NCBI RefSeq assembly: GCF_964340395.1
Contig: NC_135569.1
Span: 13,658,519 to 13,722,518 of the forward strand
DNA length: 64,000 nucleotides
Reading direction: 5' to 3'
Source of the DNA: Glandiceps talaboti
Lineage: Eukaryota; Hemichordata; Enteropneusta; Spengelidae
Position numbers and translations under genes: made by a program. Positions 1-8,900 of the stretch are shown in pieces. Every line of letters begins with the position of its first letter. Position 1 is the first letter of the stretch. The notes under the pieces were generated by a model that ran no database searches, had not been told where the DNA came from, and worked only from the letters and a program-made list of their open reading frames with translations.

Positions 1-25
1 CCACACAATTTTTCTATTAGGCCTT
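1..25. mobile_element. Terminal fragment of fold-back element family A
   Basis: The window opens with CCACACAATTTTTCTATTAG and then GCCTTA. This is the same terminal sequence as the family A elements at 3454-3803 and 59808-60157, so the window starts at the end of another copy. Confidence 0.6.
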
Positions 26-527
26 AGATCATAGTGTGTACTGGTGTATATTCTAAATATGGTTTGGATTTATGAGTACATTAATATGTCAATACTAACG
101 GTTGTTCATGAATTATGTTTATGATATATGAATACATGTATTATATATAACTTTAATAATACGAGAGTATGAAATATCATCCAGGTTTAATATCTCGTAA
201 ATTTCTTTCTACATTAACTCAAGAAGTTTAATACACAAAGACCCCATTTAAATGCCAATACATATATAAACAAAGTAAGCTTTCTTTTTATGCTTTGACC
301 TTTGACTTTGACCCCCATATTCAAGGTCAAATGGAAAATTTGTCAATTAGTTATGAAGTTTTGTATCTAGAGACACCATTCAAATTTTTGTACAACAAAC
401 CAGTTGGGGAGTATGTTTTCTCTGAAGGAAGAAATATGCTTGAAGTATGGAAGTTTTGAAGTATGCTTTCTCTGAAGGCTTTTTTCTCTGATAATTTACG
501 TGATGATTTTTTTCTCTGTGTATGTAG
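26..527. other. ATAD3 intron, 3' part
   Basis: AT-rich intron sequence before the ATAD3 exon at 528. A GACCTTTGACTTTGACC stretch with a nearby CAAGGTCA (about 297-330) resembles nuclear-receptor half-sites. I see nothing else that I can name. Confidence 0.5.
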
Positions 528-636
528 TCGATTCAAGGTAGCACAGATGGACTATGGTGCTAAATGTAAAGAGATTGCCGGCAAGGCAGAAGGTCTGTCT
601 GGTAGAGAAATCGCCAAGATTGGTGTGGCTTGGCAG
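528..636 (+). CDS. ATAD3: ATAD3 penultimate exon
   Basis: A pyrimidine-rich tract and TAG precede 528, and GTAAGA follows 636. The exon encodes the end of the AAA+ lid with the sensor-2 segment GLSGREIA. One base completes a codon begun upstream, then 36 codons follow and it ends at phase 0. Confidence 0.93.
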
Positions 637-1468
637 GTAAGACTAAATCCGCTAATAGATATCATCATTCATTTTGCACAAAAGAAATTGTTAAAATGTA
701 TCGCTCTAGCCAAAGATTGTTAATCTGTGGTTGTATTTTGTACCAGTCACTGCAGTATACCAACTAGAAATGGAAAATGTACTTAGATGAAATATTTTTT
801 GTTAAGGGTGGTAAGTAGGTAAAATCTACCTGAGTTCCCCTGTCATTTTACCAGGGTACCCTACCAGTGTATTTGTTAATGGTGGTAAGTAGGTAAAATC
901 TACCTGAGTTCCCCTGTCATTTTACCAGGGTTCCCTACCAGTGTTTTTGTTAAGGGTGGTAAGTAGGTAAAATCTACATGAGTTCCCCTGTCATTTTACC
1001 AGGGTTCCTTACCAGTGTTTTTGTTAAGAGTAATAAGTAGGTAAAATCTACCAGGACTCCCCATTTAGTTTACCAAGATTCCAAAACAAGATTGTGGTGC
1101 TCTGTAAGGAAAAATCTATATCAGTTTTATCTGTCTTTCCCTTTCTGTGTTCCTGGGTTTCCCTAACAAAAATGCTGGTCACTATTATGAATACATGAAT
1201 CTGATTGGTGGATGCACAAATGTTGGCATGGTTACTAAGATCTACACAGCCAATCAAATGATTCTGTTTTGTGTATATTTCACAGGCAAGTGGTTATGCT
1301 TCAGAAGAAGGTATGTTGACTGAAGAAATGATAGACGCTAGAGTTGATGAAGCTGTTAAACAACATAAACAGAAAACAGACTGGAAAGAAAGCGAAGATA
1401 TTAGAACAAATAAACAGACTCTGACGCATGCAATTAGTTTTGGACTAGGCGACAAGAGCACTACATGA
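528..1468 (+). CDS. ATAD3: ATAD3, mitochondrial AAA+ ATPase (3' end, last two exons)
   Basis: ATAD3 is an AAA+ ATPase of the mitochondrial inner membrane, involved in nucleoid organisation and in membrane contacts for lipid transfer; its C-terminal ATPase lies in the matrix. Only the C-terminus is here, in exons 528-636 and 1286-1468 (96 complete codons plus a split first codon). The first exon encodes [20 protein letters not shown] followed by [18 protein letters not shown] is the sensor-2 helix with its arginine. The second encodes [20 protein letters not shown] and a hydrophilic tail ending GLGDKSTT and TGA. This matches the vertebrate ATAD3A C-terminus block by block. The intron joins at phase 0, and the first exon starts after a TAG acceptor at phase 2. 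The Walker motifs lie before the window. An AATAAA follows at 1676. Confidence 0.95.
797..1036. repeat. Tandem repeat of ~73 bp, family B, in the ATAD3 intron
   Basis: Just over three copies of a ~73-bp unit begin with TTTTTGTTAAGGGTGGTAAG and contain ACCAGGGTTCCCTACCAGTG. The last copy is degenerate. Related sequence recurs near 11237-11300, 12630-12705, 45877-46050 and 54545-54625, so this is a dispersed element locally expanded in tandem. Confidence 0.85.
1286..1468 (+). CDS. ATAD3: ATAD3 last coding exon
   Basis: The acceptor is TTTCACAG. The exon has 60 codons and TGA. It contains the family-typical [17 protein letters not shown] helix, then a divergent polar tail, as in other ATAD3 proteins. 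Confidence 0.93.
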   Translation, partial: ASGYASEEGMLTEEMIDARVDEAVKQHKQKTDWKESEDIRTNKQTLTHAISFGLGDKSTT

Positions 1469-1675
1469 AACATTTCATCCACCCCCAAATTTCCATAATA
1501 GACAAACCCAGTCCTAGGAATCAATAGGGACGTATCAAGATATTTGGAAAGTTGTGGTGGAGGGGTTGTATTTGGATGTGCTTGTTTTGAGTTTGTAACT
1601 TAGAATTTTATTTTTATTATTTGCATGGTGTACATGGATTTTGTTTATGGTAAACTAGAACTGAACTTCCATGGA

Positions 1676-1681
1676 AATAAA
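1676..1681 (+). terminator. Candidate ATAD3 polyadenylation signal (AATAAA)
   Basis: A canonical AATAAA lies 208 bases after the ATAD3 stop codon and is followed by T/G-rich sequence from about 1690. The position suits a short 3' UTR. There is no transcript evidence. Confidence 0.6.
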
Positions 1682-1800
1682 TGTTTGAAAGTTTGATGAT
1701 TAATTCTGAGATTGTAGTAATACTTTTGCTCTAAGTTTTGACATTCTCAGGAATCCTCACCTTGTTGCAAATGTCTTGTATGTATTTATCAATCAATGTC

Positions 1801-1912
1801 ACATACACACACACACACACACACACACTCTCTCTCTCTCTCTCTCATGCAACACACACACACACACACACACACGTACGCACACTTGCATGCACACAAA
1901 TGCATGCTCACA
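1801..1912. repeat. (CA)n/(CT)n compound microsatellite
   Basis: A run of ACACAC is followed by CTCTCT and a second ACACAC run. Open frames here are low-complexity artefacts. Confidence 0.95.
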
Positions 1913-2361
1913 CACACATATACAAATAAGACTGAAGGCAGTACATTGTTGTCATCAGCAAGTTTGTAATTATTTGAGAGAAACTTTACAATCTGCATGA
2001 TATGATCTGATTATAATATTAATGACTTTGAGCCAGGTGTGTATGTAAAATATGATCTTACCTACCTGGACGCTTGGAAGTTGAAAATATAGTCTGATAT
2101 TGTCCTCTACGAGATGCAAATAATGTTGTCGCAATTCTACCTTAAAAATTACACAAAAAGTTCTGAATGCTGATCAAATCAAAACAATTCACTGTACTAG
2201 TTTCTGATTGAATAATGACCAGGGGTTTATTTGCATATTAACTGTATAAAGGGTTCAGAAGTGGCAGTTTTGACTTGCTGTGTATGTATGTTTGTTGTGA
2301 TCAAAGCTGTTATGATAATGTTGTGTTTGCTATATTTACAGTTAGACTTTTCAAGTAAACA

Positions 2362-2375
2362 GCGCCCTCTAGCGG
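2362..2375 (-). promoter_or_regulatory. CTCF-like motif (reverse)
   Basis: On the minus strand the sequence is CCGCTAGAGGGCGC. It matches the CTCF core CCASYAGRKGGCRS at 13 of 14 positions, counted by eye. It points away from the motif at 2505. Confidence 0.4.
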
Positions 2376-2504
2376 TAGCTAGTAAGGACAATGAAAGGTG
2401 ACTTATGCTAGAGGACCATTGGTTTAACAAATGTGACATTTGTAAGGTCTGCAATACAATGTCGTCAATTCTGCTTTGTTCATTTCTCAGTTTACTAAGT
2501 ACTG

Positions 2505-2518
2505 CCACTAGAGGGCAG
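2505..2518 (+). promoter_or_regulatory. CTCF-like motif (forward)
   Basis: CCACTAGAGGGCAG matches the CTCF core CCASYAGRKGGCRS at all 14 positions. It lies between ATAD3 and NECAP. Binding is not shown by sequence alone. Confidence 0.45.
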
Positions 2519-3162
2519 CCTTTAATGTAAATTTTCCATGCCTTGGCTTCCATTCATGCAATGTTTTATACAGAGTTTATTATAGAAGAATCCATCATAC
2601 TTTCCACAATGCGATGGTTATACATCCTGTGCACCCCTACCGTTCCTTAATCTTGGTATAGTCCCAATTGCTTTTCTATTGTGGGTCATTTTAGTGGACC
2701 AGGGATGAAGGGGGAAGAAGGTCGTTTAGTATAGGGTTAATTAGGTATATGCAGGGTGTGATGTGTTTTAGACAGTTGTATATAGTAAAAGCAATACCAG
2801 GTACCCATTCCAAGTAAAACAGATGAAATGTACAAGTTTAAACTTGGTTACTTTGTTTGATTTGATATACATGATGTATATATATATAGCGGGTATGTAG
2901 CTGAAATTCACGTAAAGTGCTAAATGTTTCTGTGTCCATTCATGTTTAGCAGACACAGAAACAGTAGATGAATTATCAAACAGCATTATGTCATGTTTAT
3001 ATATAAGCTTTCAATGGACATTGATGTAATTATATACTCACAGTAGGGTGGCATTGCTGATAGCTATTTTTTCTCAAACTGACTACATTCAACTTCATTC
3101 AGTATTTACACTATCTTAATTACAGAGTGATTATATCCATATAACCAAGGCACCATTATAAC

Positions 3163-3269
3163 TAGTCTAGCTGCTGGACCTTTCGGGTTTCTTCCGATGC
3201 GATACGACAAGAGACCGACCACTAATTGACGGTATCGGAGGAATGCCTGAAGGTCTTGCAGCTAGACTA
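3163..3269. repeat. 107-bp imperfect hairpin
   Basis: TAGTCTAGCTGCTGGACCTT at the left is answered by a near reverse complement at the right, with outer arms TAGTCTAGCTGC/GCAGCTAGACTA. About 48 bp per arm pair imperfectly. No ORF is present. It is a MITE-like or structured element. Confidence 0.7.
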
Positions 3270-3453
3270 CATTATAATCCAATCTGTGTAATCTACCACA
3301 TTCAACAACGATAGTTTTAGTTCATGGCTATCTTGGTTTGTCGATAGCACATTTTCCGTGGTAGTATCCTTTAGTCTTTGAAGAAAAATGAAAAAAATTC
3401 TATCATTGTGTTCTTATTTTAGTATAGTACTGAAGAAGTCCACTCTTCTTTCA

Positions 3454-3803
3454 TAAGGCGTAATAAAAAAAAATGTGTGGTTCCGATTATGTTCAATTTT
3501 AGAATAGGTGGATAGGTAGATTTTTTACTCTTTTTAATTTTTTTTTATGTGAGTGTGTAGTTCACATAGTTATGTTTTCCATTGTTTTCCATATGGTCTT
3601 TGTGTTATTGGTGTCTTTCCATCAGAAGTACAGCCATTACAGATTGGAAGAACAGTTATGTCAGTTTCCACATCCACTATTTCTCACAAGACTTGAAAAT
3701 TTTTGCAATTTTTTTTTCGCGGATACATAAAAATATTTTAGGGTCGGCAGTGAAAAGTTAGGTGGGGGGTCGGATAACCGGAACCAAACAATTTAAAAAA
3801 AAG
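3454..3803. mobile_element. Fold-back element, family A (~350 bp)
   Basis: The ends are inverted: AATGTGTGGTTCCGATTATG at the left and GATAACCGGAACCAAACAAT at the right. The interior shares GTTTTCCATTGTTTTCCATA and GGGTCGGCAGTGAAAAG with the reverse-oriented copy at 59808-60157. There is no coding capacity, so it is a non-autonomous DNA element. Confidence 0.75.
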
Positions 3804-4092
3804 ATAAAAGAATCGAGATGAATGATCTCAAGGCTATCATAATACTCAGTCTGTTGGAATCAACTCGTCAAACCGTGTATAATCTTGTACATTTCAAATT
3901 AATTGAAATATGATAATTTAACTTTAAAATGAAGGAAAATTTAATCGTTATTGCAACTGCCTAGATATGTAATGAGTGATGTATTATGAAAGTGTTTGAA
4001 AGTTGATGTTTTAATGTGAAATAAAAATTATGTGAAAAACTCAGACTTGTGGATTGTGTTTGGTTATAATTGTATGTAAAATATTCTAAGTG

Positions 4093-4585
4093 TGTAGCCT
4101 ACCTGTAAACCTGAGAACGGGCATCGTACACTGTTCTGCAAATTCCAAAATTCAAAAGGTCAGTTAGGATATCGATAGTGGAATATAGTGTAGTGATAGT
4201 TGTTCTCAAGTTTACAGGTAGGCTACAGTTAGGATAGCAAAATAGTGCAGCGATAGCCGTACTCAAGTCTACAGGTAGGCGGTAGGTTATATATATATAG
4301 TAGTGCAATAGTGTAGCGATAGCCGTTCTCAAGTCTACAGGTAAGCTTAGGCTACAGTTAGGATAGCGGAATGGTGTAGCGATAGCCGTTCTCAAAGTCT
4401 ACAGGTAGGCTACATTTAGGATAGCGCAATAGTGTAGTGATAGCCGTTCTCAAGTTTACAGGTAGGTTACAGTTAGGATAGCACAAGCGTCGCCGTTTTC
4501 ATGTTTACAGGCAGGCTACAGTTATAGGATAGTCACGGTAGCGATAACTGTTCTCAAATTAAGTCTACAGGTAGGCTGCAAAGTC
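4093..4585. repeat. Minisatellite, ~58-66 bp unit
   Basis: About seven copies carry GATAGCCGTTCTCAAGTCTA followed by CAGGTAGGCTACAGTTAGGATAG. The first ~27 bp (4093-4119) is a reverse-complement partial copy, so the array begins with an inversion. Confidence 0.85.
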
Positions 4586-4736
4586 AAATAATATTCCAAT
4601 TTCCATGCAACAAAGCGGGAATCGATTGACAAAAGGTTTTAACACACAAGCAGTTCAAAGTTGTTTAGCATGGAACTTTCGATCAGTCGAGGTCGACGAT
4701 CCTCGTCAGAATGACAAATTCCATAGTTACAACTGA

Positions 4737-4750
4737 CCACTAGGTGGCGG
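4737..4750 (+). promoter_or_regulatory. CTCF-like motif
   Basis: CCACTAGGTGGCGG matches CCASYAGRKGGCRS at all 14 positions. It lies about 1.1 kb before the NECAP start codon, between the minisatellite and the palindrome. Confidence 0.45.
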
Positions 4751-5437
4751 TATGATCAGCCGAAAGGGGAAATTCTATTTTGAAAGTGGAAACAGAAACA
4801 ACACCCAAATAATTAGTTTGTCAAATAGTATCACTAAAAATGTGTATATTATTGAAAATCATTTTTTTTTTATCCTGGTCATGTTGATTAAAAAATTGGT
4901 ATATTTTGAATAACTTACCGATTGAAAAAAAAAAAACAATTAAAAAATATACCAAATTTTAATTGTAAAGACTAAAAAAAATATGTGGAAAGTTTGTTAT
5001 TTTAGTTCAACACAGGACGGTATTTGTGAACAGAATTTAAAAAATTTATGATCACTTCCTTATATGTAGTAAACCATTAAGCCTAACATATCTTCAGAAA
5101 TTTGCAAACACACTCGGTCTATGTTGCTTCACATTTTTCAAGTAGAAAAACCCCAGAAATAAATGTTTTGTTTATTAGTCATTGCCCAATCATATTTTTA
5201 GCAAATATATACATATCCACCTATTAAATATTTCAAGTGTAGTCTGGGTGCTAGCATGGTTTCTAACTAAACCATGTGAGTGGAGGTGTAAATGGTAAGA
5301 ACTAGACTAAATTTTTGATGGTGACCGGTAGCTGAAATAATTGTAGTGTTTGATGTGATTTTGAGGGCTTTTTCGTCTGTTTTTGTGCCTGTTTTCGTTC
5401 CGACGTTTAACCCGAATCAAACACTACAATTCCTCTA

Positions 5438-5451
5438 ATGCAAATGCAAAT
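5438..5451 (+). promoter_or_regulatory. Two overlapping POU octamers
   Basis: ATGCAAATGCAAAT contains two overlapping copies of ATGCAAAT, the octamer bound by Oct/POU factors. It is mirrored on the minus strand at 5682-5695 in the other palindrome arm. Confidence 0.4.
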
Positions 5452-5681
5452 AGACGGAACCGATTCAGATCTGAATCACAAAGTTGGGCGGACTTTTCTG
5501 CTAAATTACGCCTTACCTGACAAAATATCGGACATTTCCTAACGCCAACATTAATTACGGAGCCTTCAAGACCAAAGAAGTGTTCAGAGATACCCCAATC
5601 GGCAAACGTAGCAAGACATGCAGCAGTTTGAAACGGGTAGTACGCTGACCCCTCGCTCACGTTTTCAATGTGGTCTCGTCT

Positions 5682-5695
5682 ATTTGCATTTGCAT
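5682..5695 (-). promoter_or_regulatory. Two overlapping POU octamers, mirror copy
   Basis: ATTTGCATTTGCAT is the exact reverse complement of the octamer pair at 5438-5451. It lies about 190 bp before the NECAP start codon. Confidence 0.4.
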
Positions 5696-5881
5696 TAGAG
5701 GAATTGTAGCGTTTGATTCGGGTTAAACGTCGGAACGAAAAAAGGCACAAAAACAGACGAAAAAGCCCTCAAAATCACATCAAACGCTACAATTATTGCT
5801 GCGAGGTGACCGGATGAGTTACAGGTACAGCGCCCCCAACGTGATCATGGAGAAGAAATTGGAGTTCATAAATCAGTCAAA

Positions 5882-5973
5882 ATGGCGACGACAGAGTACG
5901 AGAGCGTGTTATGTGTCAAGAACGAAGCATTTGTATTTAAAATACCACCAAGGCCATCAAATAGAGGATACAG
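5882..5973 (+). CDS. NECAP: NECAP exon 1
   Basis: Thirty codons plus two bases from ATG to the donor CAG|GTGGGA. It encodes [14 protein letters not shown] and [10 protein letters not shown]. The AG at the end joins the A of exon 2 to give Arg. Confidence 0.95.
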
Positions 5974-8900
5974 GTGGGATAACACAACGTTTAATTATTT
6001 CTTGTATCATTAAGGGATGTTTGTACCTGTATAGAAAAATGTACTTCCCAGTAAGTAAGTCCATTGAAAACAGCTGTAAACAGTGCAGTGTAACGTTGCC
6101 AATGAATGACAGAACACGAACAGATCAGTTCATCACTTTTACTGCTGTGAGTTGATTGCGGTAGTAACACTGCCAGTTTAACGAAAATGTATATTCAGTG
6201 TCTTTCTTTTGTGGAGGGTGTTTTTTTCAGGGTTTGTGAAACAAATACACGTATTAACTGTTCGAACAAGTAAACACTGTTGTCTCAACCGGAAGTATGT
6301 GTGTACACCAGTGTTCGCAAAGAGGAGGCGGTGTCTAACCGGTAACGGTACACAGTGTACACAATGAATGCAACCCGTTATAAACGTACCAGCCCTCGTA
6401 TCATATACGTGTTTCTCCTTCGTGTTTAGCAGATATTCTGACCAGACGTGACGTTTTTTGATACATTGTAAACACACATCCAGACAGATACACATAATAC
6501 CCCAATATCAAAAAATGAGTACACATTCGGTCGATTGTAGCTGTATTGTAGCCATATTTTTATTTACAATACTTTTTATTCCTTTTAAAAAAAATATTTT
6601 TATTTTGTGTGACTCAACATTTTCCATTTTACTTGTTATTTCTTACGGGGTTTGCAAAGAAAAACAAAGCTACAATTGTATTATCGAACCAGGCCACTCT
6701 AAAATCTCAGCAATTATGGTTTTAACAAAAATATTTTCAATTCTCTAAATTTCATGGCAGGGTCGTCAAATCATGCTACATGTAGGTTGATAATCTTGTA
6801 TAGATTATAAAGCATAGACAGTCAAAAGATATTTCTATTCCTGTTGAGTAATGATAACCCAGACTTTTTAATCTTGATAACAAATGTAATACTCTATATT
6901 ATGGTTAGGTTTTGTTTGCCTTGTTTCTGCACATTTTCTAATAATTTACAACATCCTGTATATACACATCGGCCAGAGTTGATTTCGATAGCATACTTTG
7001 AGAAGGGGATCTCCCCATGAGCTAGTCGTGTCCTGTACGTGTTATGATCACTTCCACTGTATGTATATAGTCAAATGGATTTCTCTAGCATAGAATTCTG
7101 TTTTTACCATCGACATCAAAACATGTACATGTAGTTTATGCTATTGGAGCATTGATGTAAATGTGACGTTATTGCGCCTCATGTCACTTACATTAAAACT
7201 GGAGATTGAGTTTGCAGTAAATTGAACGAAGCAACGAATTACAACTGCCTGTCAGTGTGTGATGGATTACTACTCACATGCAGTTGTTAATCCATTCCCC
7301 AATCTGAGTAAAATCCGATGTAGTGTACACTCGTGATTTCTTGTTGGCTTTTACGTTTACTGTCGTTTGTTCTTTTTTGAGCGCTCCTTACATTCATCTG
7401 ACACTGACACAATACCATAGGTTTTCCCGAGCCACATTAGAGTACTGAGTGAATTCACTCAACCAATGAAAATGTGTAATGTGCCAAAACATACAGTTAC
7501 AGTACTTCAGAGCACTCTGTTTGAAAAGAGCATGAGCTCAGAGCACAGACAATGATGTTATCGTTATTGTTTGCTCGTTCTCTTTGTTTCAAATTTGAAT
7601 GTTGATTGTTATGTAAGATGGATTCTGGTTGGCTACTCGTAAGTCTGAGATTGGGTTCCAGTTCGGGAAAACCTATGGTATTGTGTCAGATATATGACAC
7701 AATGAGCACTCACAAAAGAACAAATGACAGTAAATGTAAGAGCCTAAAAGAAATAGGGAGTATACACTACATGAGATTGTACCTTCCCCAACAGGAGATT
7801 TAGCTAGATTTTTGATAGAATTTGTCCATTTGACTATATGTTAAAAAAAATGACCGTCCGTAGAAAATGGCTACACACATAGCTACTAGACTACCCATGA
7901 GCTCAGTCACCAATTAACACACAGAATTTAACCCCAACAACATCCATTGACATCTCTTGATTTACCTTATGAATATTCATGATATATATGAATATATGAA
8001 TATTGATGACTGACCAGCACTCCTTGCAGCTGGACAAAAACCCTGTTTGTGAGATACATGTACAAGAACAAACTATACTAGTACACTGTACATGAATGTT
8101 AACATCATATTTATGTATATTTAGTATGTCGTCTTTTATGATAGACAAATTAACTTGTTCAAAAAAATCTGTCTGCAACACAGACAGTGTGGATACTTTG
8201 TAGATGGTATAAAGACACTGTACAAAAAAATAAGAATTTTGTATATATCTGTTTTCACTCGGGGGGGGGGGGGGGGGGGGGACTAGTTGGAAATTTTTTA
8301 GACAGGAATGTGCTACTCAGATTCTAAATATGATATCGACCCATTTCTAAGGATTTTTTTGCGAAATAGTGATAGTATTTTCATTTGTCAAGGAGGTGCT
8401 ATACATGATGTCATGACACAGCAGATGGTATTTATTTGACTTTTTGAAACAGACTCTACCTTTTACTTGGAAAATTGAAAAAAAAATACTTATGCATGGA
8501 ATAGGTACAACTATTTACCAACCCCATGACTGGGGAATTTTCAGATGAAAAGTTCACCCATATTGAGGGATTTTTTTAACGTGAAAAAGTGACCCATTTT
8601 GACGGCACATACATGTACCTATATACATGTACCTTACTATGGGAGCCCCCCCCCCCCTCCCATCCTCCTCTCATTATGAGTACATGTACTAGTTAGATAA
8701 TCACAAAGAAGTCAGCATACATCACCTGATATCCATAACCAAATTGAAAACAAAATACTGTTGTTGCCAAGCAACTAAATCCCTAGTTCAGCTTCCATAC
8801 ATGTATCATATACATTGTACTTGTAGAAGGTAGACACCTGATAATTAATATACATATTTCAACTTTACTTTATTAATAAACCATAATTCTAAAGGAAAGC

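Larger units (their letters stand above)
5336..5797. repeat. Nested palindrome directly upstream of NECAP
   Basis: Two 121-bp arms (5336-5456 and 5677-5797) are near-perfect reverse complements around a 220-bp spacer. Each arm carries its own 15-bp inverted pair: ATTGTAGTGTTTGAT/ATCAAACACTACAAT in the left arm, with C/G replacing T/A in the right. The structure ends 84 bp before the NECAP ATG, so it may reach into the promoter or 5' UTR. Confidence 0.9.
1469..5881. other. Intergenic region ATAD3-NECAP
   Basis: No coding exon was found between the ATAD3 stop and the NECAP start. The region holds the ATAD3 3' UTR, a CA/CT microsatellite, two opposed CTCF-like motifs, a 107-bp imperfect hairpin, one family A element, a ~60-bp minisatellite, a third CTCF-like motif and a nested palindrome. 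The NECAP promoter and 5' UTR must lie towards the right end. Confidence 0.7.

Noticed and set aside
5796-6155. 119-codon open frame at the NECAP start
   Set aside because: It is in a different frame from the conserved NECAP first exon, runs through the splice donor at 5974 and has no family similarity.
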